Below, piece by piece: positions 1-9,957 of a stretch of 14,616 nt of DNA (its first letter is position 1; each line of letters opens with the position of its first letter). Origin of the DNA: Cephalothrix spiralis (Eukaryota; Nemertea; Palaeonemertea; Archinemertea; Cephalotrichidae); the NCBI GenBank assembly GCA_032353305.1, contig JAUCNG010046670.1:1-14616 (forward strand). The letters are read 5' to 3'. The notes under the pieces were generated by a model. It saw nothing but the letters and a program-made list of their open reading frames with translations, was not told the origin of the DNA and ran no database searches. A program made the position numbers and the translations under genes.

Positions 1-344
1 TTTCCTTTTAAAAAACGGAAACGAATTCCGTTGGATAACGGAAAATATATCCGGTTATTTGCTGCCGGAAATTTTTTCCGTTTTTTTCTGTATTTCTCCG
101 GAATTTTTTTTTACAGTGTACACCTTGCGGAAGCGGACTTAACTTGTCCTTGCAGGGTCACTAAATACAGGAAGCCAGAGAGAGAGAGACAAACTTATGC
201 ACTAATATATACTCAGGGCCTGCTAATGAGTAAGTTATAAACGAAATTAAGCACCGAATGAGAGATACTACGGCTGTAGTATAGTGCTATTTATTATGAT
301 TTCATCAGAAATCCCAGAATGATCCCATCGATACGTTTTGCATC
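1..344. other. Non-coding, CGGAAA/TTTCCG-rich sequence
   Basis: The first 110 bases repeat CGGAA and its complement at least eight times, including a possible stem between the A-rich block near 8-21 and the T-rich block near 72-88. An AG-dinucleotide run lies at about 178-190. The open reading frame at 31-240 is a product of this low-complexity sequence, and I see no gene. Confidence 0.4.
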
Positions 345-938
345 ATCATTAGGGATTCAACGTAGACATATATAATTATTTTTGTGTTCTTCTTTAAATA
401 TTTATATCCGGAAGTACATCACTTTGTTCAGATCTGAGAAAGGAATTACTAGATTAGTTGAGGATGAAAATTTTATTTCAAGAGTAAAACGCCATAATCA
501 CTCATCTGTATAGCGAGGTAACATTGTCATAAATTTTATCATCTTTCTGACGATGTTAACGGTTTTCAGTTCACAAAAGTAGGGTTCACTAGTATAGTCC
601 GAATGTTAAGGTAAGAAATTTTCAAAAACTAAAAATTATTTTCCGGATGTTTCAGATAAAAATATTTTTACTTTTTTAGTTTTTGAAAATTTCGAATTTT
701 AAAGCCAAAATTCCATACGTAAACCTTCAGACTATGGAAGCTTCGGAGTACGGAAGCTTCGGACTAGTGAACCTTCGAACTAGTGAAACGTTCCCCGCAA
801 AAGCTCAGTGATTACATTGTACATGTCGCACGGCGTTACTTAATCGTTAACTATAATTAGTCGATTTCTCAGATCCGAAAGAAAATATATACTTCCGGAG
901 ATATTTAAGGAAGAACGATGTTAACGCTGGAATGTCCA
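345..938. repeat. Imperfect foldback (MITE-like) element with nested hairpin
   Basis: The left arm (about 345-445) and the reverse complement of the right arm (about 863-938) share CTCAGATC, then ACTTCCGGA, then ATATTTAA and GAAGAAC in the same order. Inside, 615-635 and 673-693 form a perfect 21-bp stem around a 37-base loop. The motif GGAAGCTTCGGA is tandemly duplicated at 736-747 and 752-763. There is no ORF, so the element would be non-autonomous. Confidence 0.6.
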
Positions 939-1207
939 ACATACAATACTTGTGAATCTTATCTTAGGAAAGCCTTATTCAGTTTTTGAATTTGAATAAA
1001 TAACTTAACAAAATGGATACCATACCAAATAGATTTATCGGTAAAAACTCACCGACCTTTTTCACCTCTACCCTACTTTTGAAAACGATTAACACTCCAT
1101 GAAATGTTTCAAATAACCAGACTAGTTAATCAGAGAAAGAATTTATCGTATGAATTATTCAATAATTCGCGATATGCACTTGAAATGCGAAACATTTACC
1201 TAACAAA
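939..1207. other. Non-coding, no feature recognised
   Basis: AT-rich sequence between two repeat elements. No ORF, repeat pair or RNA-like structure was found here by eye. Confidence 0.4.
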
Positions 1208-1311
1208 AGCGGATATTTATCTGCCAGTAGTTGCGCTGACAAGTCCCAATTGCCGTGATATTATCATTTCCTAAGAATTTTGTGTCGTGAGTTCGATTCT
1301 CATATCCGCCA
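1208..1311 (+). repeat. tRNA-derived relic (tRNA pseudogene or SINE head)
   Basis: The 3' half is tRNA-like: GTGAG TTCGATT CTCAT folds as a five-pair T arm (one G-T pair) with the conserved TTCGA loop and an intact box B (GTTCGATTC). It is followed by ATCCGCC, which pairs with GCGGAT at the 5' end as an acceptor stem. The D arm, box A and anticodon arm cannot be drawn properly, and the interior is too long without a clear intron. A decayed tRNA gene or the tRNA-derived head of a SINE is therefore more likely than a working tRNA. Confidence 0.5.
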
Positions 1312-1330
1312 ACAGTATCTAGATACTAGC

Positions 1331-1612
1331 TGACATCCAATTGGTGAAATTACTTAAGTTAAAATTTGAATTTCATTACGCAATGACGTCATTAAAGCGG
1401 TGGGGCGATATTGAAAATAATGCCTAACAAAATATCTTGGTTAATTAATTAACCATTTACATGTTGTTTGTAAAAATAACCATAATATATTGTCGGCCAT
1501 TATTTTCAATATGGCCGCCATACTTTGATGACGTCATTGTTTAAAATAAATTCAAATTTAACTGAAGTCTTTCCTCAGAATAAATATGCATCGTTACTTT
1601 GAATTGGATGAC
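1331..1612. repeat. Foldback (MITE-like) element carrying paired CRE palindromes
   Basis: The left arm from TGACATCCAATT (1331) to about 1445 matches the reverse complement of about 1480-1612. Shared blocks in order are ATCCAATT, AATTTGAATTT, AATGACGTCAT and ATATTGAAAATAATG. Each arm contains TGACGTCA (1384-1391 and 1529-1536). The centre is AT-rich with no ORF. The element begins about 20 bases after the tRNA-like relic. Confidence 0.7.
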
Positions 1613-1640
1613 GTAACTTAGTTTGCGTAGCTCTACATTA

Positions 1641-1717
1641 CGTCGACTGAGATTAATTTTGTCGAATCTACAAAGGAAGTCCATAATCAGATACGACAAA
1701 ATAATACTCAGCCGACA
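1641..1717. repeat. Short inverted repeat, 29-base arms
   Basis: Bases 1641-1669 and 1689-1717 are imperfect inverted copies. Both arms contain GTCG, CTGAG, ATTTTGTCG (ATTTTGTCG with one A/T change region) and ATCT when read in the same sense, around a 19-base loop. It could be a small foldback element or a structured-RNA hairpin; the sequence does not decide. Confidence 0.6.
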
Positions 1718-3743
1718 TTATTCAAAATCATAATATTATGATACAAATATCACCTTGAAATCCTTTAATTCTTTTGGACAAGTTTGCGCCTAGGAGTGGT
1801 TTTGTCGTTTCACGACTCCGCGCGAAAACAAGTATACAGAACGAATTACCTGATTCTAAGATTTTCATTTATATATTTACCACACAGTACATTAAACATA
1901 ATTATCATCTATTTACTTTCCTGTGATAAAACAGATTAAATCTTGTCTTTTAAAGCTCATTAAATAACGTATTTTAAATCATTTAATATATGAAACAAAT
2001 GAGGCCTAGTTTGGCTAGTTCCCAGCAACTAGTATTTAGCAAGTTCATGGTCAATTTGTGAATTACGGGTTGACCAGTCTCGATCGTTTATTGACAGATC
2101 AGGAGATAGAAATTCATCCGCGCTAACTAAAAGATCAATTAATATGGACGAGAAACGTTCTTGTACAGTTTTCCAGTGGTAAAACCGTGCGTGTAATGAA
2201 TATGCGACTTTTAGTCCGTAAAATAGATAAAACCTCAATTTGAATAATAGATGTGTGGTAAATAATTGTACATGGGTCACATTTTGTCGAATTGGTCGGC
2301 GAACTGATATCAATCACCATGACAACGACGCGGAGTTTCAAAAAAACAACGGGGAGGGCTTTTATTAGACTAGAAATTAACCAAATTATGACGAAAAACG
2401 CCTGCGCGCAACAGAAGTTCAAAAATCTAAATATCGGAGCATCCATATATGATATTGTTGGGAATGTTCCAACTTTGAATAGTTACAAGACTATTATAAA
2501 TTATATATTAAAGCTAGTAAATTGTACATACCCCTGATGCCTGAGTGTTGCCCATCCTAATCAGATGTTAGAGAAACCATGAGTTAAAGCTCTGTTACAA
2601 AACGAGATAGTGAATCACGTCTAAACATTGGGAAGGTTTATCACTTCAAAAATAATAATTCCATCTAATTTTCATATTTTCTAACCGAGTTCAAAATTTG
2701 ACCTTGGGAAACTATGTTGGAATGAGTGTGAAGCGAGATCACTGACCGTTTTTTTAACATCTTAACATAAACATTACTCGTGTGTTTACATGTATTTTAT
2801 ATGCTAAGTTTCTGATACAGAGATATTTAAAAAAACATTTCCGGAATTCAACAGGTTAGCATGATTGCGCATGAAAGATCATGAAATACGGTAGACGATA
2901 AGGAGTATAAATTTATTAGAAAGGAGTCAGAAAGAGTTTATAACAACATCAAGATTATGGGCCATCAAAATCAAGGGAAATTCATTGACAACACTGAGGG
3001 GTTGGCGATTGTTTTGAGAAAGCAAAAAATGTTTATAAACGGCAGGAATTTGCTGCGTGTTGTCGTGAAACGTTCCTAGAGGTAACCTTGTACGTACGAA
3101 ATTTTTGACCCAAAATATCAAAAAGAGTCGCTTTCGGCTCTTTAAAATTTATAAAGATATTAGTTAAACAATTATTAGTGTGCTAAAGTACACATTCGTT
3201 TACTAGGGTACAAAATAATCAACGAAATCAATATTACCAATGTTTAGATTCACATTGCCCATTAATATTATGAACTTACATGTATTTACAATTTTGGTTG
3301 ATCAATTCCTGAAATATCGATGGTTTCATGAGTTAAGTCGAGACCCTTAATTCAGATGTATTAAACACGTTAGGTCTCTTTTTACACATTTCTTGTAAAC
3401 AATGTCCCGACATTTGCCAAAGTTCAATAGGCTATGTAATACAGCCTGTATTATGGTTATTAGGCTTTTAAAGCGAGGCTTGAAGAAGGCTTTCCGAAAA
3501 GTGAAAGATTTTTATTGACCAATTATTGATTAAAGAGATTAAACTTCGTAATCTAATGCACATGATTTTTGAGTATCTACTGATTGATTCAATCGATATC
3601 TATAGTCTATTTGGATTTCTTTTAGTAGAAAAAGACTGTTTGCGACACTTGAGAACCCTCTAAAACAGTACACAAATACTGACTTAAATTATTTGAAAAT
3701 GGTTAAAAATGTGAAAAAAGTGAATATCGAAATTAAGTCAAAG
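1718..3743. other. Intergenic stretch with no supported gene
   Basis: Several reading frames of 64-103 codons overlap here on both strands (for example 2029-2313 and 2135-2446 on minus). They lack recognisable motifs and consistent splice sites, and their lengths are what chance gives in 14.6 kb. A hairpin GAGTCG-CTTT-CGGCTC lies at about 3125-3140. No repeat pair was found by eye. Confidence 0.4.
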
Positions 3744-3965
3744 CACTTCCGGTTATGACGTTATCAAGTCACGTGACATTAAGTTTGACATTGCAAACGT
3801 ACTTAACTACATGCATGTACATCAGCTTCGTATGAATGGTAATGAGATAATGATCACTTTCAGTTATGACGTCATCAGATCACGTGACCTTAATTTAAAA
3901 ATGCCATTTGCTTTAGCATATGACATACCCCATGTACCAAATGTTAATAAGTAACGAGATATTAA
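3744..3965. repeat. Two tandem 111-base units with CRE and E-box
   Basis: Unit A (3744-3854) and unit B (3855-3965) align from CACTTYCRGTTATGACG through the E-box TCACGTGAC to a shared end near CATGTA...GAGATA. The CACGTG cores are exactly 111 bases apart (3770 and 3881). Unit B has a perfect TGACGTCA at 3867-3874, and unit A has TGACGTTA at the same place. The units have diverged, mostly in the middle. Confidence 0.6.
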
Positions 3966-4120
3966 AGGGAGTCACAGGGCAGAGACGCCATTTTGCTCAT
4001 TTTTAGACGATATCGTACGCTTTTTTATTGTATCAACTTCACCTTTGGAATGTAAATGGTTGACCAGGGCCCAGGGGTCGTAGGGAAGGATGTATTTATA
4101 CGCCCGCAGAAACGATATGA

Positions 4121-4128
4121 TGACGTCA
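4121..4128. promoter_or_regulatory. CRE palindrome TGACGTCA
   Basis: A perfect CREB/ATF-type palindrome 155 bases past the tandem units. The nearby TAATATCTCA resembles the inverted end of those units, so this is probably a further fragment of the same repeat and not a proven regulatory site. Confidence 0.35.
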
Positions 4129-4509
4129 TAACATAAATTGCCTAATATCTCAATATATCCTACCTACATAATTTCCAACCATACACGTATGTTCCAACTT
4201 AATATGTTTCAAATTAGCGGAAGCGTGGAATAAGTTAATCGACAAAAAATTGAGACCAAGATCTTCTGGAAAAGATTGGTTGGAATCACGGGAGACAGAA
4301 TATATGATCAGTACATGGTACCATATTCGCCGGTAAAAGTGCTTCTTAGTTGACTGGTAAAACCCTTTGGTGGTTTTGATCCATGATGTCCATACATGTA
4401 CATCATTTCCTGACAATTTTAAAATGCCGGTTGCTCAGTTTTCGAGAAATGAGCATTGCATGCATGCCCAGTCGAGTTAGGGTTGCGCAAAACGCAAAAT
4501 GACAGCGGA

Positions 4510-4565
4510 TAGTGGCATGTTTCTATCTGTCCGTAATATAAGTATATGACGTAAAATCAGCCGTT
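4510..4565. repeat. Dispersed repeat copy 1 (partner at 11740-11795)
   Basis: Starts TAGTGGCATGTTTCTATCT and matches 11740-11795 at about 48 of 56 bases in the same orientation. No coding potential is seen, so it is probably a fragment of a mobile element. Confidence 0.65.
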
Positions 4566-4639
4566 ACAGAGGTTTTACTGATCAACAAAGAAGCACTTTT
4601 ACCTGCGAATATACTTACCGTGAGAAGTGGAACGGTCTT

Positions 4640-5191
4640 GGGCATAGAAAGAGAGTACAACGAATTTTGACTTTTAAGGTGTCAACTTGACTATTTTTTT
4701 GAATACCCTTTCAATCAACCTATAACCAATATCAAGGTATCAGGAGAAGCAGAAAGACCCACAGTTGCTTACAAAATTATTTTGACTCGACTTGGCGGCC
4801 AGATTTCGAAGACATCCAAATACATCCGAATCACTTAAATAGCCGCTACATGTAGGTTGCGCCTAAAATATGAAATTTGAAATTCCATTACCTAAATCGA
4901 CTGCGCTCATGCCCATCATTACATTCATTTTGATGTGCTATAAGCCATCATTTCTACCCAAATTCTAAATATCCAGCGGATGCAGATCTGCCTTGGAATT
5001 TTGTGGAAATTTCAACATTTCTAGTGAAAAGTATGCATAGAAATCTTTGATGGAATTGAATGCGTTTTTTTGTAAGAAACTATGGGTTTTTCTGCGGCTT
5101 CTGATACCTTAATATCGAGTATAGATAGATTAGAAGATTGTCAAGTAGGCACCTAAGAGGCAACATTTCGTTGTACCCTCTTTCTATGCCC
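4640..5191. repeat. Foldback element with arms of about 130 bases
   Basis: The left arm 4640-4776 and the reverse complement of 5066-5191 share GGGCATAGAAAGAG, GTACAACGAA, AAGGTATCAG, GCAGAAA, and ACCCA followed by GTT and CTTACAAAA in order. The centre of about 290 bases has no ORF. A non-autonomous inverted-repeat element is likely. Confidence 0.7.
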
Positions 5192-5623
5192 TCTTGTATG
5201 GCTTATAACACATCAGTTTCTAAAGCACGAAACATGCATTCGTTTTGAATGGTCAGTTTTAGATTTACCTATAGGAAAACAAGTTGGAGAACACCAATAC
5301 TCACCATTCTAAAGTACAAGAATCGTAATCTCAGCTGTGAATCCCTCCTTCTGAGACGCAATGCTAATAGAACGAATTGATGGAACGGTTTGAGGAGTTA
5401 GAACGATTTTCAATTTATGATCGGGCGATCAGCCAATTCAACATACCAGAGTTATGACGGAGGTTTGAGGAACGTACCCGGAATTGCCGGGAAAACTATG
5501 CCAAGACAATTAGGTCAAAAAAGAATTGGTAGCCTTGTTCTTGGTGCAAAATCATAAATATTGTTTGTGTACATATACATAGAAATTTTAAAAAGAATGA
5601 ATATTGTGTGTGGGTGTGCGTAC
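5192..5623. other. Non-coding, no feature recognised
   Basis: AT-rich spacer between two foldback elements, ending in a GT-rich run at about 5605-5620. No supported gene. Confidence 0.35.
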
Positions 5624-6075
5624 TTATGCACCAGTCAATGAACTGCACCGGGAGGGGTGCCGGGAATGTCAAAATAGCGCTGCGTATAGCGCTATAATCG
5701 CTCAAAGCGGTGCTAGGCTTCGCAGGCGGGGACACTTTCTCGATCGCTAGCTGTCGCTATGGATGGCCCAAGGATCACCCATAGGGCGGGGAATTTTATA
5801 TATTTGTTGATTTTTACAGAAAAATACTTGCAACCAGCAAAAAACAGAACAAATTTAAGAAAGAATAACTTTCATCTTTGTTTTGCTTTTTGAAAGAATT
5901 TGTTTTTAACATATAAAAATAAATTGCGCTCTACAGCGCTATGTACCGCCACCCCACCAGGGGACTTCGCGCTAAATGAGTTTTGTGGAACGGGATGATC
6001 CACAGATTTCTAGCGCTAGGATCGCTTTTAGCTATTTGACATATCCTCTGGTCAATTTCATAGACTGGTGCATTA
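5624..6075. repeat. Foldback element with TATGCACCAGTC ends
   Basis: The left end TATGCACCAGTCAATGAA and the reverse complement of the right end (ATGCACCAGTCTATGAAA) match. So do the following ATGTCAAAATAGC (left) and ATGTCAAATAGC (right) blocks and a TAGCGCTA block. Because of this, the two reading frames at 5496-5735 (minus) and 5976-6188 (plus) share the peptide FIDWCI. That is a mirror-image effect of the repeat, not evidence of two genes. Confidence 0.65.
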
Positions 6076-6518
6076 TAAACACGTTTTATAGCAGTTTTAT
6101 AATTACCTTATTTTTCTTCTTAAACATCCTAGAAGTTCCAGTTCCTCCCCAGAACAGCCAATACGTCCCTCCAAAATGTACTGCGTAGTCCAGTTTTGTG
6201 CTGTCACCTGAACTGTTCGATCTGTTCACACGAATAGACGATTGGGAAAAAACGCGTTCGCGGAAATTGGGTTATAATTCTTTTTAAGGACCTCTAATTG
6301 TTTAAATTTACTTTGATTGTTTGAATTTGCATTTCAAGCAGGTATATTGCGGACTTTAAGGGTATATTAACAAACACTCATTATTTTTGTACATATTTAT
6401 ACCGCTTTAATTGAAAAGTTTTAAAGAACGAGTCTTGTTATAATGTTGGGACGGTGTGACATATTTGCAGGATAAAGGCTTAAAAAAATCAGTGTGGGTT
6501 CAAAAATGTCAAAATTAT

Positions 6519-6530
6519 CCCCCCCCCCCC
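6519..6530. repeat. Poly-C run of 12
   Basis: A homopolymer of twelve C in otherwise AT-rich DNA. It is prone to length variation and sequencing error. Confidence 0.8.
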
Positions 6531-6651
6531 TTGCATATTTTTTCTCAACCCCAAATCAAATTTAAAGCATGAATATTGATTAATCTCAAAGAGCAGGAAA
6601 AGAATGGGGCGGTTTGTCAAAACTTTTTCAGTTGTTTCCTCTCGATCCTCT

Positions 6652-7160
6652 CAGTATGTCTCAATATTATAGAAAACTGCCAGCTGACGTCATATTGTGA
6701 CTTAATTATGAATATTTTAATAATTGCAAAAACTACGCCTTTGAGAGCATGGCCTATTCTCCCGAATAAAACAGATTTGGTTCGGATCGGATCATAAACT
6801 TCAGGTCTTATTTTCCCCACCCTAAATCCTAAAGTTAATCGTAAGAATTACAATCAATATAGAATATTTTCAGTGCATTCAATTTCTAATAAGTCATAAA
6901 CATTTTCTCTCTCTTGCGGCAGGACGTTCATTTATAATTGGATTGATTTACCTCCTACTGGAGAAATTGAACCTTTTTTGTCATTTAAGGAAATTGATGT
7001 AGTAGCTCAGTTGCTATTCAACAGATTTGCACCAAATTTATTTTATTTGATAGAGAAGAACATGTTCTCTCTAGTGATTACTAGCAGCGTTATTGTCAAT
7101 TCATAATTAAGTCACAATATGACGTCATCAGGCTGTTTTCCATAATATTTGGACACCCTG
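6652..7160. mobile_element. MITE with mariner-like end, family copy 1
   Basis: The right end reads, from outside in on the minus strand, TA then CAGGGTGTCC, as in many Tc1/mariner relatives. The arms 6652-6713 and 7099-7160 are inverted copies, identical over CATATTGTGACTTAATTATG next to TGACGTCA (6685-6692 and 7120-7127). The left tip is decayed. Inside lies TAGCTCAGTTG at about 7002-7012, which resembles a tRNA box A. The segment from about 6989 recurs at 14500-14616 and, inverted, at 10157-10309. No transposase is seen. Confidence 0.65.
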
Positions 7161-7428
7161 TATTATGAAAATGGACTACATTAGGGTTCAGAGTTTCTTT
7201 CTGATTTTTTTACACTGTAAGACTATAAAGAACTATATTTCAAACCTACCTTATAAAAATGTGGACATATTCAGGTTCATGTTTCCAGTTTTCCATAGTT
7301 GTGTCTTTATCTAAATGAAAATAGGGTACGATATATAAAAACACGCACGTCCCTTAATATCAACAAAATTGTAAATATCAACCCTTTTATAAACTGTTGT
7401 ACAGTGGAGACTTGAAGAAGTATTACAC

Positions 7429-8050
7429 TTTTCGGGAGCAGGACTTTTCGGCCCCACCACTTTCGGCCCAACACTTTCGGCCCAGTACATTTTCGGCCCC
7501 ATAAAAGTTATTTTTGAAGACAGTTGCAGAGACCATGCAATAGACCAATAAATCCAACCCAGAGATGCAAAAAGTTCAATTGGCGATATCAAATGTAAAA
7601 AAATAAACTAAGAATTGGTGAATTTTAAAACATCAGAGTAACAAAATTCCTCTATATGTATATACTAGGTGATGGGCAATCATTTTAAAGTTGTTTTTTT
7701 TACATTTGATACGCCAGTTGACTTTTTTTGCATCTCTCAATATATAAATTAACTGGAACATAAATATCTGTCTTTTTTTATTTCAATTTAAAATTTTTTT
7801 TCAATTCTAAAAAATATTTTAATTTAATACATTTTTCAATTCAATATTGATAAGAATTCAAATGATATGAGAATATTCACAAGTACAATTTTAATAGCAT
7901 TCTCTCGATATACCAATTAAACTTTTTTTTGCATCTCAAATTGGCCTTTTTGATCCCCGCAATTGTATTCAAAATTAACTTTTTGGGGCCCAAAGTGTAC
8001 TGGGGCCGAAAATGTATTGGGGCCGAAAGTATTGGGGCCGAAAATGTATA
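7429..8050. repeat. Foldback element with GC-rich subrepeats at both ends
   Basis: The left end holds five units and the right end four inverted units of about 15 bases with the core TTTCGGCCCC plus a short ACA spacer. Inward, the arms continue to match to about 7590 and 7900, including AAAAGTTA and GAGATGCAAAAA. A third GAGATGCAAAAA block sits at 7724-7737, inverted relative to the left arm. Array-like ends of this kind are typical of foldback elements. A single TGACGTCA lies just outside at 8059-8066. Confidence 0.72.
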
Positions 8051-8318
8051 GGATGCCATGACGTCAAAATCGCGAAACTTTTAGTACTAATTCAATTAAA
8101 AATGGAGGATGCACCACTTTTAATTGAATGGAAACATTTTCGGAAATACGCATTCCAAATACATGTAGAAAAAAGGAGTAAAATAATTTTAACTAACAAT
8201 TTTAAAGATTTATTTACATATACACATTCAATTACATGTATGAGGATAAATAGTTAAGACTCATTATAATTAGTGTATTTTGTGATCATACATGGATGAT
8301 ATTCGTTCATTGATTAAT

Positions 8319-8405
8319 AGGACCCTCGCCATTTTTAATGTAGAGTTTTAGGGATTTTTTGAGCGACAAGCACTTCCGTGGCGTAAATTAAATGGCGAAG
8401 GCCCT
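8319..8405. repeat. Hairpin with 16-base arms
   Basis: AGGACCCTCGCCATTT at 8319-8334 pairs with AAATGGCGAAGGCCCT at 8390-8405 with only two differences, which an RNA could form as G-U pairs. The loop is 55 bases. It is probably a short foldback remnant; a structured RNA is possible but unsupported. Confidence 0.5.
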
Positions 8406-9670
8406 GAAAAAACATGAGAAATTATAAGGTTTTAAGCACCATTTATAGCATTTCGATGCCCTCAGCACTTGTTATAGCTTCTATTCACAAATTGATGATG
8501 CGTGCATTATCATAACGAGGTTATCGAGATGCATTTATAGTTCTAAAAATTATAAGTATAAATTGCAATATATTTTATCAGGAATAGAAAAGATTTTTGG
8601 GAATATTTATGTGATTTTCGAAAAGTTATTTTAAATAATAATCCTACAGATGTATACATTATTAATTTGTAGAAACTCTTCAAATGCTTAATTTTTGTTT
8701 TTCCTCAGCGACAGGAGTACTCCGATAACAAACTTAGCTCACAAATAGGCGCGGGAAGGGACATGGAAAACATTTGCATATTATAATTTTTCTAAAAAAA
8801 TGCAAAATCGGGTTTAGGTACCTATTCTTCCAAAAATACATGAACAAAATATGAAAAAGACCTTTCTTGCCCCCACCCACCCGTATTTTGCAATTTTGGA
8901 ACGGGGTTGAAAAGTTTCTGCGGCACAGAATGTTTCGGGCAAAAAGTTTGACCAGCCACACATTTTTTTTGGCCATACTGCTACAAAACTATACTTTAAA
9001 TTGTGCATGCATTAAGCTCATAATAAGTAATAATAATAATTTTAAAATTGAAAATAGATGACTAAAGGACTTAAAACTGCAAAAATATAAACGCGGAACA
9101 AAAGTTTTTTTGGCCCAAAATATATGCAGAATTTTCCATGACCTCAAATATACAAAAAGAGCATTTTAAAGAAAGTATAAGAGAATCATATTCTCTTTCA
9201 TAGACAATACTGATCAACATTGGTTTAATACTATAGGCCTACCTTGATTATGCGTAGGATAAAAACTATACATTAAGGGACAAAATGGGGCCATACATAT
9301 ATTATATATATACAGTTGATTAATTAAAACGGACTACGTCATATAATACATTGTGAAGACACAAATAAGCCTACGCTATGTTATTTAGATCTCAATTTCA
9401 CATTCCAGCAACAATTTTTGCAAACAGAGATCATAATTTTGTGGTAAAAATGTTTTGGAACATAGCATAATTCACTAATTACAAATAGAGTATGTATCAT
9501 CATCTGAACGGATTCATTCGGGCGTGGCGGAACCATGGGGCTCGTTGGCTCTCCATATAAAGTGCACCGTAATAATTTGCTCGCGCATTTGGCGCTCTTG
9601 ACAAGTATCACAGATATTTTCAGAAGAGATAATATAATATCTTAAGTAATTTACTCGGTCACAATAACGT
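8406..9670. other. Intergenic stretch with no supported gene
   Basis: Mostly AT-rich, with an AT-dinucleotide run near 9295-9311 and a distinctly GC-richer patch at about 9515-9600. Reading frames of 64-80 codons on both strands lack motifs and overlap one another. Confidence 0.35.
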
Positions 9671-9676
9671 TTTATT
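9671..9676 (-). terminator. Candidate polyadenylation signal (distal)
   Basis: A second AATAAA on the minus strand, about 285 bases past the stop, is an alternative 3' end for the same transcript. In such AT-rich DNA the hexamer is common by chance. Confidence 0.3.
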
Positions 9677-9755
9677 GTTACAAATCGAGCCATCATACCT
9701 ATCACCAAAGACGCAGAGAGTTACAAAATTACGCATTGTGCCACTAAATGTGCAA

Positions 9756-9761
9756 TTTATT
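9756..9761 (-). terminator. Candidate polyadenylation signal (proximal)
   Basis: The minus strand reads AATAAA here, about 200 bases past the stop codon of the membrane-protein gene. No other canonical hexamer lies between it and the stop on that strand, so it is a reasonable cleavage signal. This rests on the hexamer and its position only. Confidence 0.45.
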
Positions 9762-9957
9762 AACGGTGCTTTTCATTGACCGGTGCAAAATAAATTATCT
9801 CAGGTTTTAAAAGATAAATTCTATTCAATACATTCCATGAATTTGTGAAGAGTTTAAAGACCTTTCAATAAGCATAACATTTTTTATAGTGTTAAAACAA
9901 ACACAAAGATTCAGATGAACTGGTGAATACATGTTTCTAATTATTTCAAGGTTTCAT

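Noticed and set aside
2029-2446. Two overlapping minus-strand frames of 94 and 103 codons
   Set aside because: The 3' half of the 94-codon frame looks mildly protein-like, but ORFs of this length are expected about once in this much AT-rich sequence. No convincing splice sites, motifs or partner exons were found.
2885-3121. Open frames on both strands followed by a hairpin GAGTCG-CTTT-CGGCTC, reminiscent of a histone gene 3' end
   Set aside because: The peptides do not resemble any histone, and the hairpin lacks the GG...CC outer pairs and flanks of the histone mRNA stem-loop.
5496-6188. Two frames on opposite strands sharing the peptide FIDWCI, suggesting a duplicated gene
   Set aside because: The shared peptide is the translation of the two arms of a foldback element read outward; no further protein similarity exists.
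6961-7107. Plus-strand open stretch within the repeat at 6652-7160 as a possible transposase fragment
   Set aside because: The homologous copy at 14500-14616 has a stop in the same frame near its start, and the peptide has no catalytic motif.
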